From a virus, in the IMG/VR virus record IMGVR_UViG_3300045921_000309, positions 1 to 26,678 of that record: DNA of 26,678 nt. The stretch is one strand, 5' to 3'. Under the pieces are notes generated by a model that saw only the letters and a program-made list of their open reading frames with translations, ran no database searches and had not been told where the DNA came from. Numbering within the stretch: position 1 is the stretch's first letter; every line of letters begins with the position of its first letter. Shown one piece after another: positions 1 through 6,604 of this stretch. Both the position numbers and the translations under genes were made by a program.

Positions 1-74
1 CTTTCAACTTTAATAAGATTCCCATCTGGATCTAAAAGATAGTCCCCTACCTCTACTTGATAGCCTTGAAGCAT
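1..74 (-). CDS. Partial hypothetical protein, N-terminus only
   Basis: An open frame starts with ATG two bases after the stop of the upstream phospholipase-like gene (TGAG-ATG arrangement) and leaves the window after 24 complete codons. The visible residues begin MLQGYQVEVGDYLLDPDGNL, a polar stretch with no recognisable motif. The tight spacing suggests translational coupling to the preceding gene. Function unknown. Confidence 0.5.
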   Translation of the reverse strand, partial: MLQGYQVEVGDYLLDPDGNLIKVE

Positions 75-75
75 C

Positions 76-333
76 TCAATATCGCCAAAAGTACCAGCCA
101 ACTGCCCTCACTATACCATAATAAACCCTAGCTTTAAGCTGATAATAAAGACTATCCCCAGCAGCAGCTAGCATAGCATTATAGAATTTCTTATCTACTT
201 CTTTCCTAGATAAAGGATTCCCCTTTTCTTCCTTCATCACGTACATGTCATCGTGCCATTTGCAAGCAGTACGGAATCTCTTACAACGCCCTATTCCAAA
301 AATCCCACATTCATCAACATTATCGACAGGCAT
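76..333 (-). CDS. Small phospholipase-A2-like protein
   Basis: This 85-residue protein contains ACKWHDDMYV at residues 23-32 and, about 15 residues later, VDKKFYNAML. The spacing resembles the catalytic core of prokaryotic phospholipase A2, where a Cys-x-x-His-Asp segment on one helix is followed by an Asp-x-x-Phe-x-x-x-Met segment on the antiparallel helix. His27 and Asp28 would be the catalytic and calcium-side residues and Asp47 the supporting acid. If active it would hydrolyse a phospholipid acyl ester, for instance during entry or lysis. No signal peptide is visible. A CGGAGA Shine-Dalgarno lies eight bases before the ATG. It diverges from the methyltransferase gene with only 43 bp between. 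The assignment is by motif only; it could instead be another small helical cysteine protein. Confidence 0.5.
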   Translation of the reverse strand: MPVDNVDECGIFGIGRCKRFRTACKWHDDMYVMKEEKGNPLSRKEVDKKFYNAMLAAAGDSLYYQLKARVYYGIVRAVGWYFWRY

Positions 334-376
334 TTAGCTATCTCCGTTTATAAGATACTTTATTATAAAAATAGCT

Positions 377-1354
377 ATGACAAAACTATCAAATAGAAAC
401 TTAATCAATGCAAGGAAAGCTAAGCAAGATGAGTTTTATACTCAATTAAGTGACATTGAGAAAGAGTTAGCACATTATGAAGACCAGTTTCATGGCAAAA
501 TAGTTTATTGTAACTGCGATAATCCTTATGAGAGTAATTTCTTTAAGTACTTTACTTTAAATTTTAACAAACTAGGACTAAAGAAACTTATCACTACAAA
601 CTATCATTCAACCCCAATTAGGGTTGAAATCAATGAAGTATTAGAGCCTATTAAAGATGATGTTATAGAGCTATTAAGACATAATAAGAACGTCTCTACC
701 TTTCTTCACGGTGATGGAGACTTTAGAAGTGAGGAGTGCATAGAGTTATTAAAACAAGCTGATATTGTAGTAACTAATCCTCCATTCTCGTTATTTAGGG
801 AATACGTTACTCAACTAATAAGGTATGAGAAAAAGTTTTTAATCTTAGGGAATCAAAACGCAATAACATGTAAAGAAGTTTTCAAATATATTAAAGAAAA
901 TAAACTTTGGCTTGGATATAATAACAGTAGCATAAAATGGTTTAGGATACCAACAGATTACGACATAACAACAAAATCAAAGAAAATTATAAATGGGATT
1001 ACATATGTTAGTTTTGGATGCATTGTTTGGTTTACTAATTTAGATAAAACCAAATACTTTAAACCATTAGTCTTATATAAGAAATACTCCCCCGAAGAAT
1101 ATCCAAGATACGATAACTACGATGCTATTGACGTTAATAGAGTCTCAGATATTCCGATAGATTATAATGGAGTCATGGGAGTCCCAAGAAGTTTCATGAC
1201 TAAATATAATCCCGAACATTTTGAGATTGTTGGTTTATCAAGACATAATGACCAAAATGCAGATGGCGGCTACTGGAAAGGTGGTAAGAAAGATGCCACT
1301 ATAAATGGTAAGTTCGTTTATACAAGAATTCTAATTAAACATAAAAAAAGCTAA
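377..1354 (+). CDS. EcoRI-type adenine-specific DNA methyltransferase
   Basis: The 325-residue protein closely follows the EcoRI methylase family. The start resembles M.EcoRI (KAKQDEFYTQLSDIEKEL, residues 14-31), followed by VYCNCDNPYESNFFKYF and the catalytic motif IV VVTNPPFSLFREY with NPPF at residues 134-137. These enzymes transfer a methyl group from S-adenosylmethionine to adenine N6; M.EcoRI modifies GAATTC, but the target here cannot be read from sequence. Full family length. It is the only plus-strand gene in the left arm and no restriction endonuclease is adjacent, so it is an orphan methylase, probably protecting phage DNA or altering host methylation. There is no Shine-Dalgarno; a TATTAT -10-like hexamer at 361-366 would put the transcript start within a few bases of the ATG. 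Confidence 0.92.
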   Translation: MTKLSNRNLINARKAKQDEFYTQLSDIEKELAHYEDQFHGKIVYCNCDNPYESNFFKYFTLNFNKLGLKKLITTNYHSTPIRVEINEVLEPIKDDVIELLRHNKNVSTFLHGDGDFRSEECIELLKQADIVVTNPPFSLFREYVTQLIRYEKKFLILGNQNAITCKEVFKYIKENKLWLGYNNSSIKWFRIPTDYDITTKSKKIINGITYVSFGCIVWFTNLDKTKYFKPLVLYKKYSPEEYPRYDNYDAIDVNRVSDIPIDYNGVMGVPRSFMTKYNPEHFEIVGLSRHNDQNADGGYWKGGKKDATINGKFVYTRILIKHKKS

Positions 1355-1376
1355 GCTATATATAAACCTTAAAACT

Positions 1377-1796
1377 TCACTCTATCAAATCTTCTAACAA
1401 AACCCCTTTAGCTCTTTCTTCCGTAGTAAGCTCACAGTCATCTAGGTTTCCAGTGACCCCTGAAGCATCTCCAATAATGCCTGTAGCATCTCCAGAAAGC
1501 CCTGAGACATCACCAGTAAGCCAAGAAACAGAACCTCGAAGTCCAGAGACATCTCCTCTAATTCCTGAGACATAACCTCTTATCAGTACATCCCCAGAAA
1601 TCCCTGAGACATCTCCTACAATCTGGGAAACGTCCCCTCTTAGATTTGAGACATCTCCATAAATCATTGAGGCATCTCCTAGAATATTCGTGCAATCTCC
1701 TCTAAGCTGAGCGAGACTTCCTAAAAGACCTTTATGCCCGCCTATACCTTGAGAATGAAAGAGCTCTTTAGGGATTCTTTTTAGGGCTTTCTTCAT
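1377..1796 (-). CDS. Heptapeptide GDVSGxx-repeat protein
   Basis: A 139-residue protein with about thirteen units of seven residues at residues 28-117, consensus V-S-G-L-x-G-D. One unit (VLIRGY) is short by one residue. The repeats are followed by a non-repeated end, NLDDCELTTEERAKGVLLED, which resembles the conserved end of GDVTGL-repeat proteins I know from other phages and bacteria. The regular Gly-Asp and small residues suggest a solenoid or beta-helix; cell location is unknown and there is no signal peptide. ATG at 1796 is preferred over the GTG one codon earlier, though neither has a convincing Shine-Dalgarno. It is the last gene of a three-gene cassette with the two genes upstream. Function unknown. 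Confidence 0.75.
   Translation of the reverse strand: MKKALKRIPKELFHSQGIGGHKGLLGSLAQLRGDCTNILGDASMIYGDVSNLRGDVSQIVGDVSGISGDVLIRGYVSGIRGDVSGLRGSVSWLTGDVSGLSGDATGIIGDASGVTGNLDDCELTTEERAKGVLLEDLIE
1446..1715 (-). repeat. 21-bp coding tandem repeats
   Basis: About thirteen degenerate 21-bp units, read on the plus strand as variations of CCTGAGACATCTCC plus seven variable bases. They encode the seven-residue GDVSGxx units. One unit lacks three bases, so the reading frame is kept. Confidence 0.85.
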
Positions 1797-1811
1797 CACT
1801 TGTTAATAGCT

Positions 1812-2135
1812 TTAATCAACAATCTTTCTTTTCATCTCACTGAAATAATCATATTCATTAACTGGCTCATACTCATATTCTCCAACTGGAATCTCAAAAT
1901 CTCTATGTTCTCCTCTAGCTTTAATTCCTTTTACATTATGCTCTATACGGATTGGGCTATTTTTCACTTTAAAATAAGTCTTACCTTCATATTCATACCA
2001 CTCTATATTTTCTAAACTAGAAGGCTCATGAACATGGTGCCCCTCGCCTTCTGCAAAGAAGGTTCTTTCAACTCTCTTTGCTCCTTCTGGAATTTTAGAA
2101 GATTCAAAACAAATATCACCTTGTTGCTTTTGCAT
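1812..2135 (-). CDS. Small hypothetical protein with GHHVHE motif
   Basis: This 107-residue protein has a GDICFESSKIPEGAKRV start, AEGEGHHVHEP at about residues 29-39, a segment SPIRIEHN, and an acidic aromatic end IPVGEYEYEPVNEYDYFSE. The order resembles a family of small phage proteins I recall with GEVTGHAH, a Thr-His segment near residue 65, and IPxGxYEVxxxREYD near the end, often next to GDVTGL-repeat and DUF6745 genes. The His-rich segments could bind metal, but this is inference. The Shine-Dalgarno AGGAGA lies before ATG 2135; the gene follows the DUF6745-like gene by 18 bp. Function unknown. Confidence 0.75.
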   Translation of the reverse strand: MQKQQGDICFESSKIPEGAKRVERTFFAEGEGHHVHEPSSLENIEWYEYEGKTYFKVKNSPIRIEHNVKGIKARGEHRDFEIPVGEYEYEPVNEYDYFSEMKRKIVD

Positions 2136-2153
2136 AATTTTATTCTCCTGTTT

Positions 2154-3653
2154 TTAAGTTAATTCTTCTGGCTTCCATTCCCTAGTCTTATCTCCGTACC
2201 TTCTCCAATTAAGAGCTTCTTGAACGGTAAAACAATCTCGTGGAACACCTTCTACATGAATAGCATCTGTTGACATATTATTCATCTTTAAGAAATGGGC
2301 TGGTCCTGCTTCTAGTCCTAAATCTAAAGACAGTAACTCGTATTTACTTCTCTTTCCAAACTTAGACTCATAATCAGTGTCAAGGACTTTTCCTTTTAAT
2401 TGCTTAACTAAATTAGTAACTCCTAATCTTTTTAAGACCTCTCTTCTTTGGTCTACGTTTTCTATCTTTAGAATCTCTTTTGCATCTAATTTATCAACAG
2501 GGGTTTCAACCATCCATTTCTCAACTTGTACACCATTTAAAGTCCAAATAGAGAAACCATCTCTCCATCTATGAGATGGTCCAGTATCACAATGAGCTTG
2601 ATTGTCCTTGTTAATTTTAATGTACTCAGGGAAATCGCAAACTAAACAAAACTCTGAGTGTAGGTATCTAAAGCCCCCTTCTTTGGCACATTCTTCGTAA
2701 GGCTCCCACGCTTTAAATTGAGGTAAGTCTAATCCTAAAACATCCCTACAGGCTTCTACGTAACAAGGGAAAGAAGCCCACATATTTCCTCCTTGATAAG
2801 CCAAGTCCCAACTTTTAAGTCTTTTTTTGAAAGTTTCAAAAGAAATATTTACAAACATCTTACATAACTCCCACTCCCATGAATGAGTAGCAGAATCAAT
2901 AGCAGTTTCGGTAGCTAATCGGGTAGCAGAATCGATAACAGAATTGGGAACAAAATAGGTAGCAGAAGTGATAGCAGAAAGGGCAGTAAAAAGGGTAGTA
3001 GAATTATTAGCAGGAAAGGTAGCAAACCGAGTAATAGAATCGATAAAAGAATTGATAGTAGAACGAGTATCAGTCCAAGTGGCAGACTTGATAGCAAAAC
3101 GAGTAGCAGAAGTGGTAGCAAGAAAGGTAGTAGAAGAGGTAGCAGCGAAGGTGGCAGAATCAGTAGCTAACTGGATAGCAGAGCGAGTAGCAGAAGAGGT
3201 AGCAGAAGAGGTAGCAGGATCAGTAGCTAATTGGGTAGCAAGCCGAGTAGCAGAGCGGATAACAGGCTCGGTAACAAAATAAGTATCAGAATGGGCAGCA
3301 AACTTAATAGCGGAATCAATAGCAAGTTCAGTAGTAATGCGGGTAGCGGAATCAATAATAGCTTCGGTAGCAGCGAAGGTAACAGTATCAATACCAGAAT
3401 CGTAATAAAGAGAAGCAATGGTGCCTGCTACTGCCATCACATAAGGAGAAGGAACAATAATAACTTTAGGTTCTTTTAATCCAGCTACTTTATATAATTC
3501 TTTAATAGCAGGAACTATTTTCTTCTCATCAATTCTATCAGTTCTAAATGCTATCTTAGTCCACTTGTCTACTAACAAAGCACAAGCCTCCTTTTCTTCT
3601 TTAGTTAATCCACCTTCTGCTCTAGTCTTTGTTCTTACAATACTATTTCCCAT
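2154..3653 (-). CDS. DUF6745-like protein with tetrapeptide-repeat domain
   Basis: The 499-residue protein has three parts. Residues 1-85 contain IVPAIKELYKVAGLKEPKVI followed by VPSPY, like the N-terminal Y-x-x-AGL-x-x-P / SP region of DUF6745 proteins. Residues 88-258 are about 42 degenerate four-residue units of the type SATR. Residues 259-499 include HRWRDGFSIWTLNGVQVEKW, then VPRDCFTVQEALNWRR near the end, matching the DUF6745 pattern of a WRDG-WHG-VxxP segment and a terminal EALAWR. The family has no experimentally known role that I can cite. ATG 3653 is preferred over GTG 3659 because AGGTAGGT precedes it; the upstream gene's stop is at 3660. It heads the three-gene cassette. The repeat region is open in other frames too, so those frames are shadows. 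Confidence 0.8.
   Translation of the reverse strand: MGNSIVRTKTRAEGGLTKEEKEACALLVDKWTKIAFRTDRIDEKKIVPAIKELYKVAGLKEPKVIIVPSPYVMAVAGTIASLYYDSGIDTVTFAATEAIIDSATRITTELAIDSAIKFAAHSDTYFVTEPVIRSATRLATQLATDPATSSATSSATRSAIQLATDSATFAATSSTTFLATTSATRFAIKSATWTDTRSTINSFIDSITRFATFPANNSTTLFTALSAITSATYFVPNSVIDSATRLATETAIDSATHSWEWELCKMFVNISFETFKKRLKSWDLAYQGGNMWASFPCYVEACRDVLGLDLPQFKAWEPYEECAKEGGFRYLHSEFCLVCDFPEYIKINKDNQAHCDTGPSHRWRDGFSIWTLNGVQVEKWMVETPVDKLDAKEILKIENVDQRREVLKRLGVTNLVKQLKGKVLDTDYESKFGKRSKYELLSLDLGLEAGPAHFLKMNNMSTDAIHVEGVPRDCFTVQEALNWRRYGDKTREWKPEELT
2880..3392 (-). repeat. 12-bp coding tandem repeats
   Basis: About 42 units of 12 bp, seen on the plus strand as GTAGCAGAANNN variations (for example GTAGCAGAAGAG twice in a row near 3187-3210). 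They encode tetrapeptides such as SATR, LATE, SATS. Unit length is constant while the third and fourth residues vary, which is typical of repeats that change by slippage or recombination. Confidence 0.9.
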
Positions 3654-3659
3654 AATCAC

Positions 3660-4646
3660 CTACCTAAAATTCCCTTCTCTAAATGCAGGATTTACAATCC
3701 CATAGCTTTTCCCATTAACGACTACTCTAACTCTTTTAGGAAGCTTATAGCCCCATACTTCAAAGTAGTATCTATGTAGTTTTTCAAATGACCCATAATA
3801 AGGAGCCCTTGCTACAACTTTGCCATCTTCAGTAATAAGCTCACATTTACTAGCTTTAATTGGAGCAAGCACTAATACTTTATTTTCTCGAGCAGTAGGA
3901 GTGTCGTTTATTTGCTCAGCATGACTCTTTAGTAACCATCCTTTTTCTAGGAAAGTCCTTCCTTTCTCTGTAGCTAGATACGCTAGGGACTCAATAAGCT
4001 CTTTAGTAGGCTTAGCTTTTCTATCTTTTCTTTGGGTTTTATCTTTTTCATTTCGCTTTAGATTTAGCTGATATGTCCAAAAGAAAAACCACTCAGCTTT
4101 CTGCCATCTTCTTTTATCTTTTGAGACAGGCATATCAACAGCGGCTTTTCCATCATAAGAGAAGTTAAACCTTCCTTGACGAGGTACTTGATTATCAGCT
4201 CTATGTACTTCGTTTTTATATTTACTTGATAATTCCCCGCCTCCTCCAAGATATGGGGTATTAATTACTTCTATATTAGAAAGTCCTTCAAATACTTTCT
4301 CCACATCAGCACAGACTAAATCCGCTTTCTCTTTCCGCCAAATATGCTCACAAGCTGGAGAGACTTCAAATTGAATCTTAGGGAAATCTTTAACTAGATT
4401 TCTTACTTCCTTTGCTTGGTTAAGTATCTCAGCTTCAAAGCCGTTAAAGTTATGATTATCACGCCAGCAAAGATGAAAGCGAATAAAGGGACAAAGTCCA
4501 GTTTTAGCAAGTTTTCTTGCAACAGGTAACGAAGACCCAAACCCGTCTACAAAAGAAAAGAACCCTGCTCCAAATCCTTTTGGGTGAGCCTTTAGGATTA
4601 CATCTTCGTAACGGGCACCGCCTAGATAATCGATTGCAAATTTCAT
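3660..4646 (-). CDS. Unassigned 328-residue protein, possible TIM-barrel hydrolase
   Basis: I do not recognise this family with certainty. Residues 23-62 read FSFVDGFGSSLPVARKLAKT then CPFIRFHLCWRDNHNFNGF; further on are FEVSPACEHIW, VINTPYLGGGGEL and FNFSYDGKAAVDMPV. Alternating hydrophobic strands that end in Asp, Glu or aromatic residues, spaced across about 180 residues, resemble beta/alpha-barrel glycoside hydrolases. The last 130 residues contain a basic stretch (KRNEKDKTQRKDRKAKPTKE) and a beta-rich end. No signal peptide. It starts in a four-base ATGA overlap with the helix-turn-helix gene and stops next to the start of the DUF6745-like gene, so all three are one operon. A cell-wall-related role is possible but unproven. 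Confidence 0.75.
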   Translation of the reverse strand: MKFAIDYLGGARYEDVILKAHPKGFGAGFFSFVDGFGSSLPVARKLAKTGLCPFIRFHLCWRDNHNFNGFEAEILNQAKEVRNLVKDFPKIQFEVSPACEHIWRKEKADLVCADVEKVFEGLSNIEVINTPYLGGGGELSSKYKNEVHRADNQVPRQGRFNFSYDGKAAVDMPVSKDKRRWQKAEWFFFWTYQLNLKRNEKDKTQRKDRKAKPTKELIESLAYLATEKGRTFLEKGWLLKSHAEQINDTPTARENKVLVLAPIKASKCELITEDGKVVARAPYYGSFEKLHRYYFEVWGYKLPKRVRVVVNGKSYGIVNPAFREGNFR

Positions 4647-4867
4647 AATTTCTCGTATGGTCTTAATTCAGGTACAATCTGCTTGACTTTAGCATAGTTT
4701 AATTTAGCAGGATGAACGCCTAGCTCTTCAGCAACCCAAGCACAGCTATTTAGGCATACTCCCTTATTTACCCATCTATAGATGATTTGTCTTGAAACAC
4801 CTAACTCTTTAGATGCTTTAGCAAGTGTTCCGTAACGGTCTAAAAACATTTGTTTTATCTTATTCAT
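4643..4867 (-). CDS. Small helix-turn-helix DNA-binding protein
   Basis: A 74-residue protein, MNKIKQMFLDRYGTLAKASK followed by ELGVSRQIIYRWVNKG, in which TLAKASKELGVSRQIIYRW is a good Cro/YdaS-like helix-turn-helix (helix, Gly turn, recognition helix). The rest, AWVAEELGVHPAKLNY, forms the usual following helix. ATG 4867 is chosen because AGGAGG lies just upstream; an earlier in-frame ATG at 4888 overlaps the previous stop and would run through that ribosome site. The gene overlaps the next one by four bases. Probably a transcription factor acting on phage promoters; target unknown. Confidence 0.75.
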   Translation of the reverse strand: MNKIKQMFLDRYGTLAKASKELGVSRQIIYRWVNKGVCLNSCAWVAEELGVHPAKLNYAKVKQIVPELRPYEKL

Positions 4868-4884
4868 TCTTCCTCCTCTAATTC

Positions 4885-5568
4885 TCATATAGATCCTCCT
4901 CTACATCTTCTTATTTCTTTTTTACTTTTCTCTGATATTCTCCAAGACTCAGGGGAAGTTTCAGAGCTAAAACCTTTTACATTAAAAAGACTATTCATTA
5001 AAAAATTTTCTTCTTCTTGGTCATGAGATAAACCTAATAAAAGATGTCCCCATTCATGCATCATAATAGCTATTGATTGTGATACTCTTATTGCTCCAGT
5101 GTTTTGTTTTATTAAAAAGTTTCCAAATCCTATTCCTGCAAGAATGTTCATTTCTCTTTTAGGTTTAAAACCTTTCCAGCATCCAGTAATTGCTCCTCCT
5201 CCTATCCAGTAAGTTTCTTGATATTCAATAGGAGGAAGAACAAAGTAGTGAGCTACTTTATCGACCTTATATTCTTTATTTACTTTAAGCTCTTTATACA
5301 GTCCCCAAATACAATCACTAGCAGTGGTATTCCAAGACAAGCAACCAAAATAGACTTCTGGTGAAATTCTTTTTAGGTACTTAATTTTTAGTGTTACTTT
5401 TTGGCTTGTTAGTTTTTGAAACAATCTATGAGCTCTTTTTATTTCTTTAACTTTATCTTGATAGTAACCACCTATTTCATTTTCAAAGTAGTTATAGTGA
5501 TAAACATTTAAGATTGGTCTTGAACAAGCTAGATTAGTAAGAAGTAGAATAATTAAGTATTTCATCAT
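4885..5568 (-). CDS. Exported zinc-metalloprotease-like protein
   Basis: The 227-residue protein starts with MMKYLIILLLTNLACS, a short hydrophobic signal with a Cys at residue 15; it may be a lipoprotein signal although Asn at -3 is atypical of a lipobox. Near residue 170 is MMHEWGHLLLGLSHD, a HExxH zinc site followed by Gly and a third His, with LMNSLF about ten residues later as a possible Met-turn. Metzincins have HExxHxxGxxH; here one extra residue separates the HExxH from Gly, so the family is uncertain. The product should act outside the cytoplasm, perhaps on host surface or matrix proteins. Several Cys residues could form disulphides. The start is preceded by GAGAGA. It lies 13 bp after the previous gene's stop. 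Confidence 0.7.
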   Translation of the reverse strand: MMKYLIILLLTNLACSRPILNVYHYNYFENEIGGYYQDKVKEIKRAHRLFQKLTSQKVTLKIKYLKRISPEVYFGCLSWNTTASDCIWGLYKELKVNKEYKVDKVAHYFVLPPIEYQETYWIGGGAITGCWKGFKPKREMNILAGIGFGNFLIKQNTGAIRVSQSIAIMMHEWGHLLLGLSHDQEEENFLMNSLFNVKGFSSETSPESWRISEKSKKEIRRCRGGSI

Positions 5569-5581
5569 AATTCTCTCATAA

Positions 5582-5962
5582 CTAATCTTTTAGTGTAGAA
5601 ACTTGTATTATGGCTAAATCTAGTAGGTTTTTTAGATGTTTGTGCCACAGACTTTCCATGCATGCTTTTTCTTTTTCTAAGAAGTGTTCTGGATAAGATA
5701 TTTGTGCCCCCGTTTTGATTCTTAGTTTTAAATCTTCAATTACTTCTAATAGGTCTGATTTTGTTAGTGGCTTCCATGATTTTATTCTTTCAATGTTTTC
5801 GTTTCTTCTTTTTCTTTCTTCTTCGTTAAGGGTTTGAAGGTAGAGGTCAGAATGGTAAGCAAACTTTCTGCTTCCATTAGTACTAGCCATTGCTTTTTGT
5901 TTTTTCTCCACCATACTGTTGGGATTGTATCCGTTGCGTCTTTCTTTGCTTGTTCTATCCAT
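5582..5962 (-). CDS. Hypothetical protein overlapping the resolvase gene
   Basis: The C-terminal two thirds (residues about 45-126) look like real helical protein: NEEERKRRNENIERIKSW, then LTKSDLLEVIEDLKLRI and a segment HFLEKEKACMESLWHKHLKN. The frame is open from 5962, where AAGGGG precedes the ATG by five bases, giving a 180-base overlap with the resolvase gene in another frame. Another ATG at 5890 would shorten the overlap to about 110 bases but has a poorly spaced GGAG. No ATG exists after that until residue 104, so some overlap seems unavoidable unless a rare start codon is used. Function unknown. Confidence 0.5.
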   Translation of the reverse strand: MDRTSKERRNGYNPNSMVEKKQKAMASTNGSRKFAYHSDLYLQTLNEEERKRRNENIERIKSWKPLTKSDLLEVIEDLKLRIKTGAQISYPEHFLEKEKACMESLWHKHLKNLLDLAIIQVSTLKD

Positions 5963-6150
5963 TGATACCCCTTAAAGTTTTCAGTTCTTTTTACTTCAAT
6001 ATGAAGAAAGTCTAAGTCAGGACAGGTAACATCAGATGTTCCTTCTGTTCCTGAGTATTGCTGAGTGCGTCTAGCTTTAAGCCCAAAGGATTTTAATAAG
6101 TCTCTTAATTCTCTTTCTCCCCTTGAGCCTTTTTGCTTTGAATTAGTCAT
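5782..6150 (-). CDS. Holliday-junction-resolvase-like PD-(D/E)XK nuclease
   Basis: This 122-residue protein has KGSRGERELRDLLKSFG at residues 7-23, followed by RRTQQYSG, TSDVTCPDLDFLHIEVKR at about 38-55, then the helix YQWIEQAKKDA. This is the order of Hjc-type and related phage PD-(D/E)XK nucleases: a Glu in the first helix (RGERE), an Asp (SDV), and an ExK (IEVKR) that bind magnesium. It probably cleaves branched DNA during phage replication or before packaging. Length fits the family. It starts eight bases inside the end of the upstream gene, so expression is coupled. The last 25 residues are a highly charged Lys/Glu tail where the next gene overlaps. Confidence 0.85.
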   Translation of the reverse strand: MTNSKQKGSRGERELRDLLKSFGLKARRTQQYSGTEGTSDVTCPDLDFLHIEVKRTENFKGYQWIEQAKKDATDTIPTVWWRKNKKQWLVLMEAESLLTILTSTFKPLTKKKEKEETKTLKE

Positions 6151-6604
6151 ATAGCTTTACTGACTTTCTCCACCCTTCGCTTTCTACTCTAGGTGACACT
6201 ACTAAGTCAAGAAAATCTTTTATAAAAATGTCAAACACCGTTTTATGCTCTATCATTTTCCAGTATTGACTTTTATAGATTAGGTATAGGTCTAGGGGGT
6301 TACCTTTGTGGTTAAGAAATAAAGTGCTTTTAAAGGCTAATAATTGGTCGTAGGGAAGATATTTTGAGGTTAGGTATACTCCGATACCAACCAAGTTAGA
6401 AGTCTCGTTATAGGGCGATTTTGTGGCTATAAGGTAGTGGTGGTAGTTATGAGGGTAAGCTATAAGTTGGTTCTGAAGGATTAGCTTTGGAAATGAGAAG
6501 CAGGCACGCTTTTTGATACGAGATATTTTCTCGTTTTGCGATTTCTTTTGCCTTGTTTGCGTAGTCTTTAGTTTTTTCTCCAAAGGTATCAGCGAAAAGG
6601 TCAT
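6143..6604 (-). CDS. Hypothetical protein
   Basis: I do not recognise this 153-residue protein. The N-terminal 50 residues are basic (LEKKLKTTQTRQKKSQNEKI) and correspond to a 158-base overlap with the upstream gene; the remaining part is a compact hydrophobic/aromatic sequence (YHHYLIATKSPYNETSNLVG, YLPYDQLLAFKSTLFLNHKG, VFDIFIKDFLDLVV). GGGAGA lies eight bases before ATG 6604, but that site is inside the upstream coding region. No ATG or GTG closer to the upstream stop is present in frame, so the overlap is probably genuine. It overlaps the resolvase start by eight bases. Confidence 0.55.
   Translation of the reverse strand: MTFSLIPLEKKLKTTQTRQKKSQNEKISRIKKRACFSFPKLILQNQLIAYPHNYHHYLIATKSPYNETSNLVGIGVYLTSKYLPYDQLLAFKSTLFLNHKGNPLDLYLIYKSQYWKMIEHKTVFDIFIKDFLDLVVSPRVESEGWRKSVKLYD
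6406..6428 (+). repeat. 23-bp dispersed repeat, copy 1 (inside coding sequence)
   Basis: CGTTATAGGGCGATTTTGTG followed by GCT lies within the minus-strand gene 6143-6604. Two intergenic copies are at 8055 and 9460. Confidence 0.7.

Noticed and set aside
1355-1376. Bidirectional terminator between converging genes
   Set aside because: AGCTAAGCT next to an A run is too short a stem to be convincing.
1800-2015. 71-residue plus-strand hydrophobic frame
   Set aside because: Antisense to the well-supported 107-residue gene, with no promoter or ribosome site.
2968-3282. Plus-strand frame of 104 residues opposite the 12-bp repeats
   Set aside because: A frame opened by the 12-bp periodicity of the repeats; no start signals, and the minus-strand gene explains the sequence.
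2915-3418. Leu-rich minus-strand frames in the repeat region
   Set aside because: Another frame of the same 12-bp repeats; apparent membrane character is a by-product of the repeat.
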